A DNA stretch of 64,000 bases from Clostridium rhizosphaerae (lineage in GTDB: Bacteria; Bacillota; Clostridia; Clostridiales; Clostridiaceae). Where the stretch lies: positions 620,001 to 684,000 of the forward strand of contig NZ_JAESWC010000002.1 of NCBI RefSeq assembly GCF_016765585.1. Reading direction: 5' to 3'. The translations under genes and the position numbers were made by a program. Positions 1-7,281 of this stretch are shown piece after piece (within the stretch, counting starts at the first letter, position 1; every line of letters begins with the position of its first letter). A model generated the notes under the pieces. That model was not told the DNA's origin. It did no database searches and was given only the letters and a program-made list of their open reading frames with translations.

Positions 1-775
1 TATCATACTTTCCAAACTTTGATGCACTTGAGGATTCAATATGGTCTGGATTTCCCTTTGGAACAGTTCCACCTGATGTAACTATTGCCACTTTAGCTTT
101 TGTTATATCAGCAATTGGTGGATTTGGTTCTACTCTATCAAATACAGGCATTTTAAATTCTGTAGTAAATGCTTCACCCTTTATCTTTTTAACAAGCATA
201 TCTACAGCTCTCTTTGAACCTCTCTCTTCTGCAAAAAAGTTCTTTCTGATACCTCTTTCAATATAACCTTCAGTTTCAGGAGATCCTATTTCTTCCTTGT
301 TAGCTAGCTTTAATGCAAGGTTTGCTATTTTAGGAAGAGCGTCTCTCATACCTACAGCGCTGTTTTTAGTAGAAACTATATATAACTGTTTCTTATACAT
401 ATCAGCACCTGGATTTTCGATATACATACCGCTTATTACAGGAATATTAAGCTTTTCTTCTACTTCTGTAGCTATAGCACCACAAGCAACTCCGTATCTT
501 CCAGCGTTGAAAGCAGGTCCTGCTATAAACAAGTCTGGATTATACTTCTTTATCATTTCTATAACTTCAGCTTTTGCTTCAGTCATGTTCTCATTAAAAT
601 AAGAGTCTCCGCAAATAACTGTAGCAACTATTTCTGCACCTTTTGCCTTTAATAAACCATTAAGCCCCATACCAGGTCCTATGAAACCTTCTCTGATTTC
701 TGGTTTTATATCAGCCTTTTCTTCTCCGCCTATTCCAGCGTAAAATTGATTAATATAGTGAACGACACGTATCAA
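1..775 (-). CDS. grdB: Glycine reductase component B, selenoprotein subunit GrdB (5' part only)
   Basis: The visible 258 residues begin MIRVVHYINQFYAGIGGEEK, the characteristic GrdB start. With GrdE, GrdB forms the substrate-specific component B that binds glycine and passes a carboxymethyl group to the selenoprotein GrdA. The start is TTG at 775-773, with a GGGGGGAG ribosome-binding site 6-7 nt upstream. It follows grdA by 28 nt in the same operon. In known GrdB proteins the catalytic selenocysteine lies near residue 350, so its UGA codon would be outside this window and cannot be checked here. The reading frame is open to the window edge. Family assignment is confident; glycine specificity rests on operon context. 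Confidence 0.95.
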   Translation of the reverse strand, partial: MIRVVHYINQFYAGIGGEEKADIKPEIREGFIGPGMGLNGLLKAKGAEIVATVICGDSYFNENMTEAKAEVIEMIKKYNPDLFIAGPAFNAGRYGVACGAIATEVEEKLNIPVISGMYIENPGADMYKKQLYIVSTKNSAVGMRDALPKIANLALKLANKEEIGSPETEGYIERGIRKNFFAEERGSKRAVDMLVKKIKGEAFTTEFKMPVFDRVEPNPPIADITKAKVAIVTSGGTVPKGNPDHIESSSASKFGKYD

Positions 776-803
776 GTGTGCTCCCCCCTCTCGGAGTATT
801 TTA

Positions 804-1268
804 TTAAAATTTAGAATATTGTTCTCTTACAGTTTTAACTTCACTTATAATAGCATCTACATCAAGAACCATTTCCATCATTCCGCATTGCTCATCATAA
901 ACAGCTGCGTCAAATTCATCCTTAACTTCAGGCTCAACAACGTGATAAACTCCTAATCCTAAAGCTATTCCAGCAAGTGGGCCAGCATAAGTAGGATCTC
1001 CTGCTGCAACTGTTTCAGCGGAAAGACCGGAAGCTTCAGCTTCAGCTCCACCTATGATAACAACTACATTTTCAGCACCATGCTTTTCAGTAAGGTCTTT
1101 AACTCTTTGTTGGATCTCCAGATCCATAGCACCTGCAGCTGTTCAAACGAAGCATTCTGTTGATGCAAATACAACTTCAGCACCAGCGGATTTAGCGCAC
1201 TCTTCTATAGCTGGTCCTGGGATTCCGTCTCTATCGCCAATGGCAATTACTTTTTTACCCTTTAACAT
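804..1268 (-). CDS. grdA: Glycine reductase complex selenoprotein A, GrdA (UGA = selenocysteine)
   Basis: This is the small selenoprotein that carries the carboxymethyl-selenoether intermediate between component B and component C. The gene reads [10 protein letters not shown] from ATG 1268, then meets an in-frame TGA at 1145-1143 (codon 42 of 155) and continues to the TAA at 804. Around the TGA the product reads C-F-V-U-T-A-A-G-A-M-D, the conserved CxxU redox motif of GrdA, with Cys39 and Sec42. Total length is 154 residues, normal for the family. A standard ORF caller sees only the 107 residues after the TGA and would misplace the start at Met 1127. AAGGAAGG precedes the ATG. It lies between grdE and grdB. 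Confidence 0.96.
1112..1125 (-). promoter_or_regulatory. Candidate bacterial SECIS hairpin for grdA
   Basis: On the coding strand a perfect GGATC-TGGA-GATCC stem-loop starts 17 nt after the in-frame UGA of grdA. Bacterial SECIS elements lie inside the coding sequence directly after the UGA and present a small loop to SelB, so place and size fit. The sequence shows only the hairpin; SelB binding is inferred. Confidence 0.55.
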
Positions 1269-1342
1269 AATATCCTTCCTTTCAAAAATTAATAAATTAT
1301 ATAATCTTTCGGTGTATTGTATTGTTTTATATATTTTTAATT

Positions 1343-2629
1343 CTAGAAGCCCTTTGCAGTTAAATAGTTGAAGCCTACTTCTGAAGTTGCTCCAGTTATA
1401 ACCTGAATTTCAGCGTTAATTGAACCATCTTCTCTTAAACTTCCTACATATCCACCTGCAATTATGTTAGCAGCTTCTGGGTGTCCTATAACTTTTTTCA
1501 TTGCTGGAAGTGTAACTACTTCGTTAGCATTTCCACCTGTTACTACTGCATCTCCCTTTGGAGTTGAGTCTGCAAGCGATTGAGAGCTTCCGTCTCTTCC
1601 TGCATATTCATCAGTAACTAAAACTGTCTTTATTCCTTTTTCTGTTATCTTGTTGCAGTTCATTACTAAATCCGCATCAGGATTTCCAAAGCCTTCTTCT
1701 GAAATTATAACTGCATCAGCTCCTAAAAATTCTACAAGCTTAGCTGTCATATCAGAAGATCTTTGTTTGTCAGCAAGATAAACGTTTTCGTTTGTTATTA
1801 TACAGCCCAAGAAATTGTAGTCCTTACCATGTCTTTCATAAAGGTCTTCAATTATTGGCTGATTTAAGTGAACATAAGTTGGATTCTTATCGCAGGCTGA
1901 AACACAGTTTCCGCTAACGATAGCTCCATCAAATACTTCTGTTGGATAAATGTAAGTAGGTATTATCTTCTTAGCATCTACTCCATAAACATAAGTATCA
2001 TGTAAAAGTCCTTGTGTTTGAAGCATATAGACATAAACTACTTTTGGAAGTTCTGGATATTCTTTAACCTGCTCTAAAATAGGTTTTGTTTCAAAAACCT
2101 TTATTTCGTCTGGTTCAACATTTTTTCCAGCTTTTCCAAGGTACGTTGCAGCCTTAAAGCCTACCATTCTTACAGCTTCTTCATGTTCATGCTGAAGTAC
2201 GGTGTCTTTTGGCTCGCATATAATAACCAGGTTGTTAGTCTTTGAAAATGGTGTGTATCTAGCACCTTCTCCACTCATGTCTATTATACCTTCCTGGAAA
2301 CCAACTATCTTACCAGTAGTAACAACAGCAGCTCCTTTAAGCACATGAGTTCTTCCAGAACCAACAGTATCAACCTTGCTTATGAAGCCAGGGAAAATAC
2401 CACCTTTTCCTTCAACTTTAACTCTAGGCTCAATAACATCTTTTACAGGAATTATTCTAGTTTCCTCACCAGGCTTTGCTAAATCAAAATTGATGGACTT
2501 TAATCTTTCATCTCCACCAACTTCCTTTAATAACTCTTCTTTGTTTACATAAAGAACTCCACTCTCAACCTTTGTTTCTGGTCCAAACTGTATATCCTTT
2601 ATATAAATTTTTCCAAGTTCTAGACGCAA
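1343..2629 (-). CDS. grdE: Glycine reductase component B proprotein GrdE (alpha/beta, pyruvoyl)
   Basis: The 428-residue product begins [16 protein letters not shown], as GrdE proteins do. GrdE is made as a proprotein that cleaves itself at an Asn-Cys bond; the new N-terminal Cys becomes a pyruvoyl group that binds the amino group of glycine. The matching site here is [10 protein letters not shown], with the Cys near residue 242 by my count. Start choice: a GTG at 2638 sits directly on the Shine-Dalgarno, whereas TTG at 2629-2627 has GGAGGTGA five bases upstream and gives the family N-terminus, so TTG is preferred. Neighbours are trxA upstream and grdA downstream in the same operon. Confidence 0.95.
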   Translation of the reverse strand: MRLELGKIYIKDIQFGPETKVESGVLYVNKEELLKEVGGDERLKSINFDLAKPGEETRIIPVKDVIEPRVKVEGKGGIFPGFISKVDTVGSGRTHVLKGAAVVTTGKIVGFQEGIIDMSGEGARYTPFSKTNNLVIICEPKDTVLQHEHEEAVRMVGFKAATYLGKAGKNVEPDEIKVFETKPILEQVKEYPELPKVVYVYMLQTQGLLHDTYVYGVDAKKIIPTYIYPTEVFDGAIVSGNCVSACDKNPTYVHLNQPIIEDLYERHGKDYNFLGCIITNENVYLADKQRSSDMTAKLVEFLGADAVIISEEGFGNPDADLVMNCNKITEKGIKTVLVTDEYAGRDGSSQSLADSTPKGDAVVTGGNANEVVTLPAMKKVIGHPEAANIIAGGYVGSLREDGSINAEIQVITGATSEVGFNYLTAKGF

Positions 2630-2715
2630 AGCGGTCACCTCCCTATATTTTAAAATTTATATTTAAGACTGATATCTTTTGTAAGATAGTCCTAACTACC
2701 ACTTAGTAATAAAAA

Positions 2716-3048
2716 TTAAAGAGTATCATAAACTTCCTTAATAAAGCTTTCTACATCAGCTAAAGTTTTTAGTCTGTCTGGAGTAGCTATATGAGCTCTT
2801 TCTCCATTTTTGTAAATTATCATAGTTGGAAGTCCTAGTACCTTTTGAGAAATCGCAAGTCTTCTAGCACTTGAAGTATTTAAGCTTGCAAATTTTATTT
2901 TGTCTGCATATTTATGTTCTAGTTCATGCACGCCTGGCATAAGTTCTATGCAGATCTCGCACTTGTCTCCCCAGAAATCTACAAATACAGGTTTTTCAGT
3001 ATAGTTTGTAACCTCAGCATCAAAATTATCCTTGTTTAGTTCTAACAT
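2716..3048 (-). CDS. trxA: Glycine-reductase-associated thioredoxin TrxA with CEIC active site
   Basis: A 110-residue single thioredoxin fold. The redox motif is W-G-D-K-C30-E-I-C33, so CEIC replaces the standard CGPC; the cis-Pro loop (GLPTMIIYKNG) is intact. In glycine reductase operons the thioredoxin carries electrons from thioredoxin reductase to the selenoprotein GrdA. Position between trxB and grdE supports that role. It starts at ATG with GGAGGAAC upstream. The 119-nt gap to trxB holds a perfect 18-bp inverted repeat. The atypical dipeptide between the cysteines should change its redox potential compared with housekeeping thioredoxin; that effect is inferred. Confidence 0.9.
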   Translation of the reverse strand: MLELNKDNFDAEVTNYTEKPVFVDFWGDKCEICIELMPGVHELEHKYADKIKFASLNTSSARRLAISQKVLGLPTMIIYKNGERAHIATPDRLKTLADVESFIKEVYDTL

Positions 3049-3097
3049 TTGAAGTTCCTCCTTTTATTAGTTGAATTATTTTATATAAGAATATTTC

Positions 3098-3140
3098 TAT
3101 TTAACTTCTTATCTATTTAACTAGATAAGAAGTTAAATAG
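3098..3140. repeat. Perfect 18-bp inverted repeat between trxB and trxA
   Basis: Arms at 3098-3115 and 3123-3140 are exact reverse complements around a 7-nt loop. No U-run follows on the transcribed (minus) strand, so it is not a standard terminator. It may be an mRNA processing or stability hairpin that sets the ratio of trxB to the downstream grd genes; the role is inferred. Confidence 0.7.
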
Positions 3141-3167
3141 TTAATTAGCAATCACATTTTTAATCTA

Positions 3168-4106
3168 TTAAACATGAAGCTCATCGAATTCATTTTCAAT
3201 ATAATGTTCTGCATTAGTAGCTGCTATAGCTCCATCTGCAGCTGCTGTAATAACCTGTCTTAAGGATTTTTGTCTTACATCCCCTGCTGCAAATACTCCT
3301 GGGATGTCAGTTCTCATCTCTTCATCAGTTATGATATATCCAGCTTCATCTAATTTTATCTTTCCAGTGAAAAGCTCAGATATTGGAAGATATCCAACGA
3401 ATACAAAGCATCCATCAACCTTAAGGTCGCTTGCTTCTCCAGTTTTAACATTTTTAAGAGTTAAACCTTCTAGTATTTCATCACCTTTAGCTGCTTCAAC
3501 TACCGAATCATATATTATCTTTATTTTAGGATTGTTAAACACCTTATCCTGTATTGACTTAGCTCCTCTGAACTGATCTCTTCTATGAATTATTGTTACA
3601 TTATCAGCAAACTTAGTCAGATAAATTGATTCAGTTAATGCGGAGTCTCCTCCTCCTATAACAGCTACATCTAACTCAGTGAAGAAGTCAGCGTCACAGG
3701 TTGCACAGTAGGAAACACCCTTTCCACGTAACTCTAATTCACTCTCAAAACCAGCAAGCCTAGGATATGCTCCTGAAGCAATTATTATAGTTTTAGCTTC
3801 ATAGGTTTCTTTATTTCCTACTAACTTTTTAATTTTTCCACTAAAGTCAACTGTGGTAATCTCATCTTTAGCAAACTTTGTACCAAATTCTTCAGCCTGC
3901 TTTCTCATTCTTTCAATAAGTTCTGGTCCTGTACAGTTTTCTATAGAACCAGGATAATTTTCAAGTTCATCAGTTGTAGCAGTTTGACCACCAAACTTCG
4001 ATCTTTCAATTATTAATGTATCCATTTTTGATCTTGCTGCGTATAGTCCTGCTGAAAGTCCTGCTGGTCCACCACCAATTATAATGGTGTCATAAATATG
4101 TGCCAT
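3168..4106 (-). CDS. trxB: Thioredoxin reductase (NADPH/flavin)
   Basis: A 312-residue low-molecular-weight thioredoxin reductase. It has the FAD-binding GGGPAGLSAG near residues 11-20, the redox pair C134-A-T-C137, the NAD(P)H site VIGGGDSALTES and the C-terminal FAD motif GVFAAGDVR. It moves electrons from a reduced nicotinamide to TrxA, which re-reduces the selenoprotein of glycine reductase. It is the second gene after the glycine riboswitch, following grdX by 30 nt, with AAGGAGGAAAAAAT before the ATG. The order grdX-trxB-trxA-grdE-grdA-grdB matches known Stickland operons. Confidence 0.95.
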   Translation of the reverse strand: MAHIYDTIIIGGGPAGLSAGLYAARSKMDTLIIERSKFGGQTATTDELENYPGSIENCTGPELIERMRKQAEEFGTKFAKDEITTVDFSGKIKKLVGNKETYEAKTIIIASGAYPRLAGFESELELRGKGVSYCATCDADFFTELDVAVIGGGDSALTESIYLTKFADNVTIIHRRDQFRGAKSIQDKVFNNPKIKIIYDSVVEAAKGDEILEGLTLKNVKTGEASDLKVDGCFVFVGYLPISELFTGKIKLDEAGYIITDEEMRTDIPGVFAAGDVRQKSLRQVITAAADGAIAATNAEHYIENEFDELHV

Positions 4107-4136
4107 ATTTTTTCCTCCTTAATTATCGACCTTGAT

Positions 4137-4517
4137 TTAATTTTTTATAGCATTATAAATAATATCATAATCTATTAATTGAAAATCCTCCAAGATTTTT
4201 TCATTCCAATTTGGAATTCCAAAATCTTTCAAGAATTTATTAGTAGCACCTATACTGTTTTCAATCATATTGAGGGATTCCATATCAGTAATAGTATCCC
4301 TTTTCTTAGAGATAATAACCGTTCTAAACGGTATTTCATTGGGCTTTATACTGCTTATTAAAGGATGAGTTAAAAGCCTGTGATTTAAATGAATATAATC
4401 TCTTACCTTTTTATATACATCAATCACAGTACCATCAATATAGATTACTTCATACTTTCCTATGTATTTATTCTTGCTCATGGGATTATTCGTAATAATT
4501 ATAAATTGCTCTACCAT
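4137..4517 (-). CDS. grdX: GrdX family protein
   Basis: A 126-residue protein matching the GrdX family, which begins glycine, sarcosine and betaine reductase operons; its biochemical role is not established. The product starts MVEQFIIITNNP. ATG 4517 is chosen because GGAGG lies 8 nt upstream; the longer reading frame to 4580 would begin inside the riboswitch terminator hairpin and has no ribosome-binding site. No signal peptide, transmembrane segment or cysteine motif is seen. It is the first gene after the glycine riboswitch. Confidence 0.85.
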   Translation of the reverse strand: MVEQFIIITNNPMSKNKYIGKYEVIYIDGTVIDVYKKVRDYIHLNHRLLTHPLISSIKPNEIPFRTVIISKKRDTITDMESLNMIENSIGATNKFLKDFGIPNWNEKILEDFQLIDYDIIYNAIKN

Positions 4518-4561
4518 TGTTATATCCTCCCACTTATCTGAATAGGTTTTCACGAGGCAAA

Positions 4562-4608
4562 CAAAAAAGACATAATACAAAAGCCCCTTGACCCTTGCAC
4601 TCTGTCTT
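4562..4608 (-). terminator. Riboswitch-controlled intrinsic terminator before grdX
   Basis: The minus-strand RNA forms a long stem: AAGACAGAGUGCAAGGG pairs, with one mismatch and several G-U pairs, with the segment ending in AUUAUGUCUU, followed by UUUUUUG. The 5' arm reuses the AAGACAGAG at the 3' end of the second glycine aptamer. Glycine binding should therefore hold that arm and prevent the terminator, making an ON switch. Pairings are read from the sequence; the switching logic is inferred from known glycine riboswitches. Confidence 0.8.
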
Positions 4609-4765
4609 ATAACCTGAGAGATTTACTCCTTCGGTGCTTAACTTAATATAGTTAAGCTTTCCAGAGGTATGTCCATTTCCGGTACTTTTGCCTGAGAGCT
4701 TCACATAATACGGGTTATCATGCTTATTCCTTCGGCTACCTTATAAAAAGATTATCTCCCGAAAA
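4602..4765 (-). promoter_or_regulatory. Tandem glycine riboswitch (gcvT type) controlling the grd operon
   Basis: Two aptamers follow each other on the minus strand. Each carries the conserved CCGAAGG (plus-strand 4729-4735 and 4628-4634) and CUCUCAGG (plus-strand 4691-4698 and 4613-4620); the first continues into GCAAAAGUACCG and GGACA, the second into a degenerate UUAUAAGACAGAG. The order and spacing are those of the tandem gcvT glycine riboswitch. The downstream genes reduce glycine, so an inducing switch makes sense. The unusual base after CUCAGG in aptamer 2 (U instead of C) is visible. Confidence 0.93.
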
Positions 4766-4799
4766 CTTCATCCATCCATAATATTTTTACTATATCAAA

Positions 4800-4825
4800 T
4801 TGCAGAAATTCCTCGAATTGTGCAA
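4800..4825. promoter_or_regulatory. 26-bp imperfect palindrome upstream of the glycine riboswitch
   Basis: The arms TTGCA..AATTC and GAATT.TGCAA are nearly symmetric around CTC. It lies about 35-60 nt upstream of the riboswitch, where the grd promoter should be. I could not assign a clear -35/-10 pair. It could be an operator or part of a promoter; no regulator is identified. Confidence 0.35.
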
Positions 4826-4932
4826 ATAATATGTTTACAATATTCATTATATATTAAAGTAAATTAAAATGCTATATTTTTCTTGAATTTTTTATTTTAT
4901 TTTGTGAAAATTATGAATGCAAAAATTCATTT

Positions 4933-5772
4933 TTAGTGATTTTCTATAAAAAATATACCACAGGCTCCGATTCCCGAATGAGTTCCAACAACACATCCTA
5001 CCTCACACTCTATAAATTCCTTTTTTCTTTCCAGCATATTTTCTTTAAGAGCATCTCTAATTTCTTTATTTTCTGCTTGTAGAATCATACAAGGTTCACC
5101 GCTTTTTATACCGTAGCCTTCTAAGTATTTCAATATGTTTTTAATCGCTTTTTTTGTTCCCCTGACTTTATCTTTTACTACTAGCTCTCCATCTCTAATT
5201 TCGATTATAGGTTTTATTCCAAGAATTGAACCTATTGTTCCAGCAGTTTTTGACAGTCTTCCTCCCTTTACTAAGTTTTCCAGACTTTCAAATGCTAGTG
5301 CACTTCTTATATGTGGTATAAGACCTTTTATTTCTCTTTCAACTTCAATTAATGAGTTGCCCTCTTCTATCAATCTGCAGGCTTTTAGTACTAAAATTCC
5401 TAATCCCGAAGTTACATTAAGACTATCAATTATTATGATATCATCACTTTCAAGCATGTTTTTTGCTATACATGCGGATTGATAAGTTCCACTTAATTTT
5501 GAAGATAGGTGAATAGATAGTATCTTATAGCCTTCCTTTAAATATTTATTATAGCAATCGTAAAACATATTAGGATTAATTTGAGAAGTAGTGGGAAATT
5601 CTTCACTGATTTTTATTTTATTTAAAAACTCTTTTATGTCTATGTCGATACCATCCCTATAACTTTCATCTCCAAAATGGACAGTTAACGGAATTACTTC
5701 AATATCATACTTTCTTATTATCTCTAAAGGTAAATCCGCTGTGCTGTCTGTAATTATTTTTATTTTCTCCAC
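4933..5772 (-). CDS. DegV family fatty-acid-binding protein (FakB-like)
   Basis: A 279-residue DegV/FakB protein. Family features: IITDSTADLP at the N-terminus, PTTSQ near residue 60, HLSSKLSGTYQSA near residues 87-99 and the VKGGRLSK loop near residue 168. Characterised members hold a fatty acid and present it to the kinase FakA for use in phospholipid synthesis. No fakA is in this window. The start is GTG 5772 with AGGAGAAC upstream. trmL is 16 nt upstream, so both are probably on one transcript. The exact ligand cannot be told from the sequence. Confidence 0.9.
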   Translation of the reverse strand: MEKIKIITDSTADLPLEIIRKYDIEVIPLTVHFGDESYRDGIDIDIKEFLNKIKISEEFPTTSQINPNMFYDCYNKYLKEGYKILSIHLSSKLSGTYQSACIAKNMLESDDIIIIDSLNVTSGLGILVLKACRLIEEGNSLIEVEREIKGLIPHIRSALAFESLENLVKGGRLSKTAGTIGSILGIKPIIEIRDGELVVKDKVRGTKKAIKNILKYLEGYGIKSGEPCMILQAENKEIRDALKENMLERKKEFIECEVGCVVGTHSGIGACGIFFIENH

Positions 5773-5788
5773 ATTTGTTCTCCTTTTT

Positions 5789-6256
5789 CTATTTCATATT
5801 TGGAAATTCCATCTGCCTAAGTGCCTCATACGCTAAAATAGCTACTGTATTAGATAAATTCAAAGATCGCGTGCTTGTTTGAAGCATTGGAACTCTAATT
5901 AAATTATCTAGATTGCTATTTCTTATGTAATCTGGAAGCCCTGCTGATTCTTTTCCAAAAATCACAAAATCCCCCTCTTCAAATTTTACTTCTGTATAAA
6001 ACTTCTTACCCTTGGTTGTTGAAAAATAAAAGTTTCCTTCTTTGTATTTCTCTCTAAACGCTTCATAAGATTCATGTATTTCCATGTCTAAATATTGCCA
6101 ATAATCTAATCCAGCCCTTTTTAGATGTTTTTCATCTAAGCTGAACCCTAATGGTTTAATTAGATGGAGTTTAGAATTAGTAAGAACGCAGGTTCTAGCT
6201 ATATTTCCAGTATTTTGAGGTATCTCAGGTTCAAATAAAACTATATTTAAATTCAT
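5789..6256 (-). CDS. trmL: tRNA (cytidine(34)-2'-O)-methyltransferase TrmL
   Basis: A 155-residue SPOUT-class methyltransferase. Evidence: the N-terminal NIVLFEPEIPQNTGNIART, the motif FGKESAGLP near residue 102 and LNLSNTVAILAYEALRQ at the C-terminus, all parts of the knotted AdoMet site. TrmL methylates the ribose of nucleotide 34 in tRNA-Leu anticodons (CmAA/cmnm5UmAA). Length is standard. It has AAAAGGAG before the ATG and lies directly upstream of the degV-family gene, a common clostridial pairing. Confidence 0.93.
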   Translation of the reverse strand: MNLNIVLFEPEIPQNTGNIARTCVLTNSKLHLIKPLGFSLDEKHLKRAGLDYWQYLDMEIHESYEAFREKYKEGNFYFSTTKGKKFYTEVKFEEGDFVIFGKESAGLPDYIRNSNLDNLIRVPMLQTSTRSLNLSNTVAILAYEALRQMEFPNMK

Positions 6257-6305
6257 TATTAAAACTCCTTTTAAGATAATTTTTACTTACTATTATTATA
6301 GAATA

Positions 6306-7127
6306 CTAAGATATTATAAATTTTTCAATAACTTTTGCTACTCCATCCTCATTATTAGTTGAAGTAACATAATCTGCTGCATCCTTAACATATTTTTCTC
6401 CGTTGCCCATCGCTACTCCAAGACCAGCATATTTAATCATTGACAAGTCATTTTCATTATCCCCGATACATATTATCTCTTCTTTATTTATATTATAATA
6501 TCCTGCTAAAATTTCTACAGCTCTTCCCTTTGAAACGCCTTTACACATAACTTCAAAATTATTATAGTTTGAACTGACTACTTCCAAATCATCATAATTC
6601 AGTAATTCTTCTTTTGCTTTTCTTATCTTTTCAATATCCTCATCAATACAAATACATTTTAATATTTCATCCTTATATTCCTCAAACACTTTATCCCAAT
6701 TCTCTATTATCCTAATATCTATTTGTTTGTCTTTTGGTAAATCTTTGTTCGCTTTTTCATAATTAGCTGAAGCAAAGCTTATTTTTCCCGTGAATATGAT
6801 AGAAGAACTATTATAGTGAGGATTAATTCCATACCTTTCTAATACTTTTAAAACCTTCTTGCAATTTTCATACCCAAGTGCTGATTTATAAATAACCTCT
6901 TCTCTATCTTTTTCTCTAATATAGGCACCATTGGCTGCTATTAAAGGTACCTTCACTCCAATTAAGTCAGCAAAATAACTTGCTGATGTGAATATTCTTC
7001 CGGTACATATTGTAACTTTAACACCCTTGTCATGAGCCATTTTTATGAATTTTAGATTTTTTTCGCTTACTTTACCTTTGCTGTTTAAAAGAGTTCCGTC
7101 CATATCTGTGCATAATAGTTTATACAT
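6306..7127 (-). CDS. Cof-type HAD-IIB phosphatase
   Basis: A 273-residue HAD hydrolase of the Cof subfamily. Motif I is CTDMDGTLLNS at residues 6-16, motif II lies in TICTGR, motif III holds the lysine in KGRAVEIL, and motif IV is GDNENDLSMI. A Cof-type C2 cap fills the middle. Members dephosphorylate sugar phosphates, flavin or coenzyme precursors; the substrate cannot be predicted. AGGAAGTGT precedes the ATG. It is 50 nt upstream of trmL on the same strand and may join that transcript. Confidence 0.88.
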   Translation of the reverse strand: MYKLLCTDMDGTLLNSKGKVSEKNLKFIKMAHDKGVKVTICTGRIFTSASYFADLIGVKVPLIAANGAYIREKDREEVIYKSALGYENCKKVLKVLERYGINPHYNSSSIIFTGKISFASANYEKANKDLPKDKQIDIRIIENWDKVFEEYKDEILKCICIDEDIEKIRKAKEELLNYDDLEVVSSNYNNFEVMCKGVSKGRAVEILAGYYNINKEEIICIGDNENDLSMIKYAGLGVAMGNGEKYVKDAADYVTSTNNEDGVAKVIEKFIIS

Positions 7128-7231
7128 ACACTTCCTCCTAAAATAAAGCTTCTCTTAATATATACAATGCAAAAGCTCTAATACATTGAATACAGCTACT
7201 TTATCATTATAATAAAAACTATTAACTTACG

Positions 7232-7258
7232 CAAAAACACGAGAATTGCTCTCGTGCT
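7232..7258 (-). terminator. Intrinsic terminator of the amidase gene
   Basis: On the minus strand CACGAG-AGCAATT-CTCGTG is followed by UUUUUG, 24 nt after the stop codon of the amidase gene. Confidence 0.8.
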
Positions 7259-7281
7259 TATAATTCACAATATATACCCTT

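Noticed and set aside
297-602. Plus-strand reading frame within grdB
   Set aside because: It is the antisense shadow of grdB, lacks a ribosome-binding site and has no family resemblance.
804-1127. A 107-residue stand-alone ORF
   Set aside because: It is only the part of grdA after the selenocysteine UGA; the frame continues upstream to ATG 1268.
4518-4580. Longer N-terminus for grdX
   Set aside because: This stretch overlaps the riboswitch terminator and has no ribosome-binding site.
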